Below are positions 42,701 through 53,804 of a stretch of 64,000 nucleotides of DNA, in pieces. The position numbers and the translations under genes are program-made. This DNA comes from Haliclona indistincta (taxonomy: Eukaryota; Porifera; Demospongiae; Haplosclerida; Chalinidae). The notes beneath the pieces were generated by a model. It did no database searches and was not told the DNA's origin. It saw nothing but the letters and a program-made list of their open reading frames with translations. How positions within the stretch are numbered: position 1 is the first letter of the stretch; every line of letters begins with the position of its first letter. The stretch is taken from positions 10,185,086 through 10,249,085 of the forward strand of contig OZ024785.1 of NCBI GenBank assembly GCA_964017065.1, written 5' to 3'.

Positions 42701-45700
42701 CTGCGACTGGTGACAGCCATCTTGATAAGAGAAGACGATATTAATAACATATTCACGCAATAACCTTAATACATTCTCAATTTACTAATTCCCCAAAACT
42801 CACTCTATAGAGAGGTTGCCCATGACTGCCCACAATGTGCTGTACTACGATGTAGGAGTGAATGAAGTGTGATCGTATACACGTTGGGTTGAACACAGCA
42901 CCCTTGTCCAGAAACACTATGCACACGATGTCATTACCAATATGGCGCTTCTTGTTCACCTGTGAATAGAAGAGACAATCATTAAATGAAAGAGAACGAT
43001 AAGGAGAGTGGTTTCAGTACCTGTTGAGGGTCATTTGCAGTGAAAGGTATTAAAGTAGATACATGGAACATCACTTCCATCGACTGATACTCTGTGAAGA
43101 CGGAGTGCTCTCCCGTCAGATTCCTGTCACCGTCCAGTCCACCGAGAAACTTCTTAAATCCAAGCAACTTGACACGCTTGCCGAGAAGGTTCAGGAACTC
43201 ATCAAATGGGCCTGGTTGGTGGTCATTGGCAAAGATGTCCTCCTCAGAGTGTTGCCCTGATTTTACCTGCATCACGCCGATCTTGAGATGGTTCTTTACG
43301 AAGGTCTCGTCGACTCTGAGTAGCTCTGGTGAAATATTAGGATGCTGGACTGGTTTGAGAATGGTCAAGAGGTTCATAGCACGGCCGACAGCCTGTGCCA
43401 CCTCATCCTGGCTGAGCTTATTGCAGTCAAGTTGTGATATGGGAACGAGTCCATGAAGATAGTGGTCTGAGCTTCTGACTAGTAACCTACAAGAGAGAAG
43501 ATGAAGTGATCAATACTACAAGATGATATAATCATCATCAGTCATGGCTCACAAACTCATTGAAGGCTAGTGGGAGAGATAGAGTATTTGAACTAGCAAA
43601 GGAACTAAGAAAGGAAGTGACAACTACTGGACCAACATCACTAGCACCTTACTAGACAAGACAACATTCTACAGAAATTGAATTTCAATACAATTATGTG
43701 TGCAGCTTCAACGTTCTATGATTCATGAAAGATACTACACACTTACAATTTGAAACACACATCACTCTATTATTAGTATTGAAACCTATGTTACTATGAA
43801 TAGATGTTGGCAAGACCAAGTGAAAATGTTGTCATAGTGATGGCAAGCACTATGCATGTGGTATCCATGTAGAAGCACGTATCCATGTACTAGGTACAAT
43901 GATGACATGACATGTAATGCTATGATAATGGTGTGTGTGGGGGGTTATGCTATTAGCAAATCTGTGATGGGAATAATTCACTGGGTTATTAAGAAACAGA
44001 ATCGGTGTATTCCTGCCCAGATGGACCTTACCAGCTGGTACTACTGTCTTTCTGAGAGCAAGTTCTTGCATGGGAAATGACATCACACATATGACAGAGG
44101 CAGAATAATGAATATGTAGTGAGGCAGCTGCTTTACACATTGCTAGACACTTGGTTTCGCTTACAATGAATACAACTTGCATTCACCAAAAACATGTGAT
44201 ATCTAAAGAGTAACAACCTCACAAAGCCATGAATAGAAACACAGCCACACCAATACAACTGAATGCTCTGTTCCTTTCATAAACATGTGAAATTTGGACA
44301 ACAATTAGACCACAACACGGATTTGGCGCTGCTAAGCACAGTGATTGTGAAACCACACTAACACACAAAACAGCAACTACAAAGTACTCTCACAATAAAC
44401 ACACTATGACCACTACTACAAGAACATGCATGCACTATAATAGTAAACATTTCTAATCTTGTCATATTTTTACTAGAGACAATACATAGAATCAGGCAAG
44501 CTCTTGTTAGAGCAACAAAGATGGACAAGTGTTGGCTGAGCCAGCTGGAATCAGTACCATACTGGTAACTCATTGATGACCTTATAGGTCTGGAAACCAA
44601 CTCACTGCTACAACACAAGGTCTGGTAATGGGATAAAGGAGCTTGATTAGATCAATTAGGATCAGGTTTGGCATCAAGGAGCTCCCAGTACAGACCAGGC
44701 AGTGCACCATGACCCTCACTGTGAACTTGGAGTGTGTTAACTAAATTACTTAAAAGTTATTAACCACATTGTACATCTATAAACAGCAAAATTGATGAGA
44801 TTGAGCTTCACAAAAATCACTCAAGAAATATTATGATAATCTAAAATTAAAAATTCTTTCCCTTTTGAGACCATTATAGTTTTCATTACAGTATTGTGAT
44901 CACATTGTGATCTCGAGAAAGAGACCATATTTGCAATGACAAGTTTGCACTTGTCTCAAGTGCTAACGTTCTACCTAACCATTCTCTAACAAGATACTTC
45001 CTAACTTGTATAATACTTATTGCCGCTATCATTATCACCAGTGAAAGAGCATACACTAATTCCATCATTCCACAAGTACTGAGCATGCACCTACAAATTC
45101 ACACATAAAGCAACAAGTCAATAATAACGCACCTCAATGATTTACCCTCTGAGAGGGAACACCACTATTGGTTCCAAAAATAACAAAGACAACTATGTCG
45201 CTATTAGCAACATCAGTATAATGCATAGTCAATTGACACAGTTACTAAACTATTGAAGATATAAATTATTAATGCACTCTTTTACAGATTTTGAAACTGT
45301 ACTGTGCATTGTTATTGACATTGTAAAAACACCAGGGAAGACATGAACCTGGTGAATACCATGAACAGGCGTCAACTGATGTTCGCAGCTTGCTTGATGA
45401 CCACAGCCATGGGCGACTACACCACTAACATGAGTTGCTGTTTTCTCAGAAGGGCAGACCCACATAACTTCATAATGCATATCAGTACCAGCTTTTGCAC
45501 AAGAAAAAATTAATTTGATAAAACCTGCTAAGCAACGGCATACCATAACAAGATGGTCATTAATAGAATGTGAGAACATTTCACAGTAATCAGTTTCCTA
45601 TGCTGTAGCGAAACACAGTCACAATATGCCCATCTTGGACATAGTGCAGCAACAGCTGTGCATGACAATGTGGTAATATGTACAGAGCCAAAGACACTGG

Positions 45701-48390
45701 GAGAAACCAATCCACACCAGCCAGTGTGTGTACACAGTGATTGATTAGACCCTCCTCTTATCATACCCAGTCAGACAACACAGACTACTATCACACACTG
45801 CCTCTCTCTCTCCCTGTTTTTGTTCTAACACATTCTCATGTGTTCTAACCAGCATTGTCACCTTACAGGTGTCATACAATGTGACTAAACAATTTAACAC
45901 CTGCCATAAGTGCTAAAATGGACAACCTTTTTCTGACAGCAACACAACAGCTCTGTAACTGGCAGTATCCCAAATATTCAACCCAACAGCCAAACAATGT
46001 GGCACTATTCCCCTATACCAGTTACTGAAACCACTTGAAAGCCACAAGACCAAAAGTATCACATGTGGATAGGGTTTCCTTCCCCTCTTACACCACTTAT
46101 CAAAGCATTCCTTTTCAACTGGCAAAGCTCAGATCAAAGCAAATTACTACCTACTTCAAAAGATGGTGAGATACACTTATTATCAGCAACACTGTACCAG
46201 CTGCACTGATAACATAGCAACTGTACTGGAGGGAACCCAGAGACCAATCATTGTGTTTTGAAGGAAGCCTACATACACTGTGCACACATAACTGTTGCAT
46301 TAGACAAAGGCCTCAAATCAACAGAACAAAGTCAACCAAAAGACCAACACTTGCTAGCAAACAACCACACACAAAGATTACCATGAGATGTATATTATCA
46401 AAACAACAGTTACAACCTAAGATAAATTATTGCCTTCAATGTGGTGTCTTCAAAACTACAGCAATAATATAAATAGCATGTTATTGCATCAGGGCATTGA
46501 GCAACAGTGTCACAACTTATTGCCCTCACAGCACTAGTTCTAGACATGATTCAACAGCATGCGTACCATGATCTAACCATACACACAGACACAGTTGGAT
46601 CAAACATCAAACACACACAAAGCATGACAAAGTTATAAAAGGAAAACACATCCCTGGTAGGGCTTGAAGTGCACAACAGCTGCAAGATAAACTATATTCA
46701 TGGTACATATAAAGTATATTCATGGAGTGAGAGCAGCTGGTTGCTAGGGAGCAAGCCTGACCAACTTTCCTGCCCTATAATACCAGCCATTAACTATTTC
46801 AACAAGTTACACCTATAATAGCAGTCATCCAAGAAATTATCATTGATACACATTGTAACATGAGACTCATGGATCATTAACCTTACAAAGCACCTTATGG
46901 TACATCTAGTAAGCCCCAGTGCTCACTGATTGATGAGCTGTTAGGATAAGCATTGCTGTCTAGGCATAGGATCATATGAGCAGGATCAGTGACACAAAAT
47001 GTAACAATTTTATGGCAACAAACAGATGGGTCATGATGACATGGGTTCACCACAAAACAGCTGTAGTGAAACACTGGCAGGCTAGTGGAGTTGTATACAC
47101 AGACAGGGTGGACTGGGTGACCACAAACAGCATGGAATTAATGAACCATCCAAAGACTGGACATTGTGGGAAGGCTCCCTGCAGCCTGAGGGTGGTCTAG
47201 GGACTGATCTAAGAGGGCAGGTTTAGTGGTTGCCTGTAGGTGTTCTCAAAACCAACCAAAAAGAAATTCTAGTCAGCTCAGACAGTGAAAAGTGAAAGAG
47301 AAATAAACCGAAAATCACCCTGTGTTACCACAGGATCTATGCCCCAAAAGAGGCAGCTCAACTTTGTACTTGCACTATTGGTACATGTGACATTGCTACA
47401 TGTAGATAGCATGCATGAGAGTACAGTACATGTATTGTCAACAAACATACACATGTACAAGCTGTAAAAAAAAACACAACTTACAGTGGTGACGTCACAA
47501 AGAGAAGTTTACTTACACAACTAGCAAGAGGATTTGAAAACGTCTTTCTAACATAAAACAACATGCCCTAATAGCTTCATCAGTGCGTTAAGAATGTCAC
47601 TACTAGCCAAGAGAAAGCACAGAGGCAACACATGAACCGATTTAACTAAACTTCCTACAAGTACACGAGTGCATAAACACTTAGACAAATAGCCGCATCT
47701 TCGCATACAATACTACTAACCCATGACTAAGGAACAATGCAAAACACACCTGAACTGATCGTTCTCTTGTTTCAGTGATAGCAACACTGGACCAATATCT
47801 GGTTCCTCGGTGAAGAAGTTCCAGTGGTCTTCGTCTAAGAAATGTTGTCGATATACCGATTCGTCCATTTGTCTCAGGTCAAATTGTCCCCTGAGAGCTT
47901 CCTTGTTGCACATACACAGTGCCTCTGATCCACAGCTCTACAGATGGACAGCAAACACAGACAACAGTGAATGAACAAGAATCAAACACTGTAATGAACA
48001 ATACACTTTGTACTGAGTGAGTAAGTGTGCTATCAACCTCTGCACTGTATGAAAGCTAGCTCACAACTGTGTCTCCTTCTCAAGCACACGTACCTGGCAC
48101 TTGTACTCGCAGTATTCAACTCTCCAGCCTTCAGCTTCCTCGATAAATGGACAAGCAGGCTGGCAGCCATTTTCATCCTCACGAAGCACTTCTGTCGAAA
48201 CTTCTTCCCTTGATATTCCGTTTTCTAGACAAGTGAAGGACAGCGGTCGATTCAACTCTTCCTCTTCTTCCTCGAAGAAAGTCTTGGTGATACACGTCGG
48301 GCTAACCAGGTCCTCCCGCCCAGACACGAGCGCAGAGCGTATCTTGAGACACACCTGTTTGTACACACGCAGCTTCTCTATGGTGGACAT
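39739..48390 (-). CDS. RapGAP-BTB-BACK fusion protein
   Basis: Twelve exons with consistent phases (48390-48094, 47937-47750, 43486-43021, 42959-42804, 42720-42562, 42506-42376, 42324-42206, 42117-42063, 41956-41659, 41571-41154, 41057-40978, 39882-39739) sum to 2511 nt, or 836 aa. The first exon is open to 48429 behind an acceptor-like AG, so a further 5' exon is possible. Residues about 130-440 are a RapGAP domain: GPVLLSLKQENDQFRLLVR, HLKIGVMQVKSGQHSEED, FLNLLGKRVKLLGFKKFLGG, GEHSVFTEYQSMEVMFHVST, and KKRHIGNDIVCIVFLDKG, which keeps the catalytic Asn thumb. The domain ends with CYHAPKFFKL...RSRAQLL as in Rap1GAP. Residues about 485-680 are a BTB domain (LADVVFIVGPDKVPLYGVKA then LLACRSKVFRTMF) split by a Ser-rich insert of about 85 residues. 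BACK follows (YLSYHCAKTMVVRALEFVDS). Both halves share exon phases without a stop between them. Confidence 0.85.
39953..40927. mobile_element. Composite palindromic non-autonomous element in last RapGAP-BTB intron
   Basis: Ends GGGTGCTCG (39953-39961) and CGAGCACCC (40919-40927) are inverted. Inside are two palindromes. The first (40144-40302) has core arms 40163-40205 and 40242-40284 matching at about 40 of 43 positions. The second (40321-40905) has arms of roughly 250 bp around a loop of about 75 bp. No coding capacity. The TIR plus nested fold-back layout suggests a non-autonomous DNA transposon. Confidence 0.75.
43487..47749. other. Long intron of the RapGAP-BTB gene, no internal gene seen
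   Basis: 4.26 kb between the exons ending DQFR and starting LLVRSSDHYL. Only short frames on both strands, A/C-rich on the plus strand, with no recognisable domain, RNA gene or large repeat. Confidence 0.6.
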
Positions 48391-48820
48391 GACGTTCAGG
48401 TACTCGTTGGTCTCGGATAGAGACACTTGCTCCTATCAACAACAGCTGTAAATAGATGGTTGGGCACTATAGCCTGTCGAGTATTCCTCCTTGATTCAGT
48501 CAAATTACGAAATAGGTACAGTCAGTAGCTTTGGCTGTTCAAGTTCTTGTAGCTAGTGAGATACGGCTTCTGCTTGCTGTCAACGTGCGCATCAGATAAT
48601 ACTAACGTGGGACAGCTCAGCGCTGGTTGTAAAGCTTTACACTTTGTTTGAGGTCGAGTTAATTAATAGGTGTGGTCGGAAATAAGCCATAGTGCAGTAC
48701 AGACTTCCTTTTCTATAGCAAAAGACTTCTCTCTCTAACAAGTATAGTCCCATTTACAATAGAGCAATACGAATTAAATTTATACAGAAAATGAATTGTG
48801 AAGTTTACAAAAATTAATGA

Positions 48821-51203
48821 TTATTGAAACCGTAACTTTCGTCCAGCGATCTTTTCATACTCCTTACATGACTGAGGCAGTTCTTTTCTGGCTCTTCCTA
48901 GTATGTAAATGGAGACTAATCTTAGAAAGGAAAGAAGGCATAGATAGGTACTCACCCCAAGCAAACACCTTCCTTGCACAATCATTGTATTGTATATCAG
49001 AATAGTCACGAAGAACACTCCCCTCAACATCAGCAACTTTGCTGGCTGTGTTGTAAGATTCTTTGAACGATTCCTACACCAAGAAAATTAACAGTAGTGT
49101 CTGTGCTCAAATGATAGCTCTCACAACTCACCATAACATAATATCTAACACCATGTGAGACAGTTTGTCTTTTTATTAAATACTTTCTAAAAAAGCAAGA
49201 GTTCATAGCAAAGAAAATAAAATTATTTAGCGAATTGCCACTTTCACCAAAAAATTAACCCCAACAAATTTAGGCAATGAACACCCAAATTATTTCACCA
49301 AAAACACAATAGAAAGCAATTCAAATAACAGCAATACAAACCTACACACCTGCATTGTGAATTGCATCGTGAAGCAGCAAACACATAATAATTATTGTAA
49401 CTAGGTGGTTTTTATATCATGTAGAAAGTTGGTTCATGCAATGTATCTTATGTCATTGTACATCTAATAAACCTGTCATTAAGAATAGCCCCTCATTATA
49501 ATGCACATGATGTAGACCAGATGAGGTCGAGAAGCTCAGTTAAATGTATTCTGATGTAGTACAATCCCACACACACTGCCTTATCATAGATCATGGGAAT
49601 ATCTTGCTAAGGGGATGTCATTAATGTAATTCTAAGGGGGCACTATAAACATTGCAAATCAAAGAGCAATTCTTTGACCTTTGACCTGTCTCTTCAGCAT
49701 TGCTAGAGACTGTGTTCCTCATGCCATTGCTATGTGGTAAATTGAACACACACACACACATAGACATAACATATCACAAAAATAAACAGAAACTAGCACG
49801 TACACACTTGTAGCCCACATTTGTAAAATTCACAATCACTTAGACAGAGGTCATGCATACCAGGTAGTACCAGGATGCCTGAGCACTAAGCAGATCGAGG
49901 GAATCGTTGTCATAGTTACTAATGGCTACAAACTCCAGTACAGAGTTTTTCATACATATAATAAACAAGAGTAAGCAGTAATTTTTAAACAAGAGTAAGC
50001 AGTAGTTCAGGCTGGGTGAATCTCTCTAGTTGTCAGTAAGACACATGACACACTATACACTTACACACATGGTCATATAATAAGCCTCAATCAAACATGT
50101 TTGCACAACACACCATTCAACTAACAGTCAAAACATACAATCTTGTATGAAAGTACAGAACAGGTGATGATCAAATGTGTATATGTAACAACACCACTGC
50201 ATGTTGTCAGTAGTGAGAAATATGACACAAGTGCAGCAATCTTGTTAAAAAATACACAAGCACAGGTAAATCTACATGTAGTAGATAGTTCAGCTCTGTT
50301 GCAATAGAATAATGACAATTTGATTGGTCCTTGGAACTATGAACATATGAGTGCTAGACCTTTCGTTTGTGCTCATAAGGTCATCAGCCCACTTGGGTTA
50401 CTACAGGTAGATAGGCATTCTGTACTACATACTATAATATACCCACTTGGACTACAGTATGACTAAATAGAGGATTTCAGTGTCACAGACTAGGTGCTGC
50501 TATTAGCAATCATTGTCATTGCTGCTCAGCAATGAACACAATTCATTATTGGTTTTTTTAAAAAAGGTTTTTATTTTGGTGAACATGCCTAAGTAATCTT
50601 TTCGGCATAGCCACAAGAAAGACACAAGCTATCATAAGAGAATATCGTGTCTGAGAATATTGTAGCAAAGTGGACTATTGAAAGAGGTCATTATAACAAT
50701 AAAATTTTCAATGTCCTCGTAACCAGGTATCCAATTCTGGAACTTGCATGCTTTTGATTCTTACAGATTGTGTTACGGCTATGACTGATAATGAATTATT
50801 ATTATGAAAATCAATCAAAATGCAGTATTGTGTCTACACAGCATGCTCATTCAATAATGATAACGATTATAACTCACGGTGTTTGATGGAGAGAGTAGGG
50901 AACATCAGGCATGAAGAGAAAGAGAACAGTTGAAATAAGTATAGGAGCTAGTAGGAATAACAATGGCACCAGATTGAACCTAGAGGCCTATCAAGAATAC
51001 AAGGTTACTCAAAAACACATCATTCATGTACTAATAATTATTAGCAAATAAAATTAAAATCGTAGGAGCTAAAAAGGACATGATTCACTCCTATAACATT
51101 TAAGAAGCTCATTCTGAGCAATCAAGAACTAATAATAGATGGTCATCAACAGTAATAACGATGAATTGAACTTGGACTATAACTAGCGTTTTCAGCAGTC
51201 AGC

Positions 51204-51251
<48 letters not shown>

Positions 51252-53651
51252 ATGCTAATGTTTTTGGACGAAGCTTTGGAAGACAAGGAGATCTCACTAG
51301 ACAAACCAAATGCTGCCAATTCTCCTGATCTGTCAGTTGCCCATTTTGGGCACCGCTATCACAAAATTATTGTTGTGGGCGGCGGCTGTGTCTCTTACCA
51401 TCTGTTGTTGTTGTTGATAGTGGTTGTGATGGATGTGATGAGTACGATGATGGTCGTCATGGTGATTCATCTCATCATAGGGACGATACTGTGATCGAAA
51501 CGTGTACACACGTGCACCTCTTTGCCTCGGACCACCAAAGAGAAACGCTGTAGCAGTGGGAAAAACAATGTATTCATTGAGCAGAGGGAAATTAAATACA
51601 TCAAACACGTGTATGCTTCAAACAACTTTGATCTTAGTTGCTTCTGTTCTTTGGTATTTGTAAAGTTACTGGGAATTATTGAAAACAGTCTAATTTTGCA
51701 ATGGTGCTTACTGTCTGCGAAAAAGTCGTCGTTAAACATTTGTCTGAAGAGATCAAACTGATCGAAGTCAGCATAGTAGTGGGTGTGTCCACCAGAAGAT
51801 TGTCTCAGTCCCTCCTCCCCATACATATCATACTGTTTCCTCTTGTCAGGATCGCTGAGCACACTGTAGGCATTGCTGATAGCTGGAGGAGAGGGTAAAC
51901 ACTCAGAGCTCAGGCATGACACAGGTGCATTATTTACAAAACAACAAAACTGAAACTTATAGAAAGTAGTTTTTGGCTTGTGTGTTATGAAATCAGATAA
52001 AACCTAATAAAAGTTTTACCCCTGACCACACCTCTCTTGGTACATTCAGAGTCCATCAGGTTGCTGTGCTACAAGATGGGCAACAACACCATGCCTTCCC
52101 TGCGATAAAGCTGCACAATAATGCTAGCTTATTATGCAATAAGCATGTATGGGTTGCTCCTCGTCAAACAATCGTAAAAAGCTTACTTTTTTAATGTGCA
52201 ATACACAGGGATGCCTGACCATAGTATGTACAGTCATAGGGCAAATAATTACAGATCACAACATAATAATAGATCTTGTCATTGATTTGAACTTCCTCGA
52301 TTCAGTTTTTCAACTCTGGGATACAAATGTATAAGACCAAAAATTCCCTCAAATAGAAAGCAACTCCCTTCGTCTCAAACCATACCATTATTTTGACTAT
52401 AGATGTGATTTGAAATAGAATACCAATACCAAGGGGTTATCGAGCTACAAAGCAGCGAGAGGGCATGCAACTAATGTAGACAGCATAGTGCTGAGTGTTA
52501 CTATAAATAGAATTTATAACTATTAATAAATTAATGTTTCCAGTTGGTCACGTGCACAAGCATGATCTGCTGAGAGCGCGCAAGTACACACTGCATTGTC
52601 GATGTCATTATCAATACTGCACTGCGTCCATGAAGCAAAGGCGAAAATGGACCTAGAGAACGGAATGGCTCTGCTGTCTCAAGCGTCTACACTTCTTGCA
52701 CAAAGATGCAATAGATCCAGGTAAACTGCTAGTATGCTTATCCATTGGCACTGAGTCACTAGCTGCCACCCTTTGGTAAGTGGAATTCAGGACACACCTG
52801 CACACTTTTGCGAATGTCTATTTATGTTAAGTTTTCGTGATTATACAGATAACTATTCATAGTAACACTCAGCACAATGCCGTCTACACTTCGGTATTCA
52901 GAGTTGCATGCCCTCTTGCGCTAAGGTTCAATGAGCCCTTCCCAGTACTAAAAGTACAAAATCAAATTAAAATATTGACTGTCTAGGCTATAAACGTTAT
53001 GCTTCAACACATGTGTGCAATCTCACCTTTAAAAGCTTCATCAGCTCGTGGTGCACTGTTCTTGTCAGGATGGAACTGCAGAGCTAGTTTCTTGTAATGC
53101 TTCTTTAGTTCAACACTACTAGCGTCTCGAGACACACCCAGTAACTCATAATAATCCTTACATTGTAACACTCTAAAAAGGCATAAAACACAGTTTATCC
53201 ACGTACAAGTTGTAATTAACTGCTACCTCTCTACTCCAGCTTTCTGTTCAGCAGTAAAATTGTTGTTTTCTGGAAATGAAAAATAAAAGCAAGCAATAAT
53301 TATTTCATGATCTAGCTACCTTCTCTGCTGCTATTGCTATTTCCAGTAGCACCCTCTCCGTTTCTTGCCTCTCTTGCACGACGTGATCGTGTATTGCCTT
53401 CTCTGTCTTTCTCATTATTAGTAACAGTCGGTGTATTAGCTAACTGTTTTAAAAACTCTATCCAGAGACAGAGGATCTTTATCCTATTTTGAACCAAGCA
53501 CGTGACAAAACAACAAACCTTCACATTGTTGTGATGGAAAGAGCCGCTTTGATCTCTCGGCAAGTCTTCGTGCTTTATCTAAGTCTCCGGCGCGGTGAGC
53601 GCTCCTTGCTTTCTCTAAACACTGAACAGCAGCGTCCTTGTTGACGTCCAT
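48821..53651 (-). CDS. DNAJB12/14-like: DnaJ homologue, DNAJB12/DNAJB14 type
   Basis: ER-membrane J-protein that recruits Hsc70 to membrane-protein quality control. About ten exons. It starts at ATG 53651 with [20 protein letters not shown] and [14 protein letters not shown], as in vertebrate DNAJB12 (M-N-K-D-A...AL-RFL-KA-RLYP). Then a polar linker, [11 protein letters not shown] and the J domain: [34 protein letters not shown] (HPD motif intact), [30 protein letters not shown] Gly/His-rich stretch follows ([27 protein letters not shown]), then one membrane span ([20 protein letters not shown]), [19 protein letters not shown], and the DUF1977-type C-terminus ([37 protein letters not shown]) ending [14 protein letters not shown]. 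Introns hold a TIR element (52455-52922) and a (TG)n tract. Which vertebrate paralogue is closer cannot be told. Confidence 0.93.
51206..51251. repeat. (TG)n microsatellite
   Basis: About 46 bp of TG dinucleotides in a DNAJB12/14-like intron. Confidence 0.95.
52455..52922. mobile_element. Non-autonomous TIR element in DNAJB12/14 intron
   Basis: The left end GAGAGGGCATGCAACTAATG then TAGACAGCATAGTGCTGAGT and GTTACTATAAATAG is repeated in inverted form at about 52858-52922 (CTATTCATAGTAACACTCAG, CACAATGCCGTCTACACTTC, GCATGCCCTCTTGCG). Arms are about 55-65 bp with small indels. The interior includes a short ATG-led frame followed by a GTAAAC donor-like site. Confidence 0.7.
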
Positions 53652-53804
53652 TTTGTAACAAGATTTTCAGTGTATTGAGGGTTAACACCAGGCCACGCCT
53701 CAAAAGGAATCAACCCCGCCTAATAATTATCTATCCGACCCTTAGCATTCTTCTGCGCATTCTTCTTGCAAGCAAGGAAGGTCGAGAGCCTGTAGCCGAC
53801 AACC
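53652..53804. promoter_or_regulatory. Divergent promoter between DNAJB12/14-like and SPFH-like genes
   Basis: 153 bp between the two ATG codons. No TATA box recognised; the short spacing itself is the evidence. Confidence 0.6.

Noticed and set aside
49200..50880. Gene inside the long DNAJB12/14-like intron
   Set aside because: Only short frames with no recognisable domain and no paired splice signals.
51333..51608. His-rich minus frame as a separate small gene
   Set aside because: Its middle part ([16 protein letters not shown]...[10 protein letters not shown]) is an internal DNAJB12/14-like exon; the ends run into introns.
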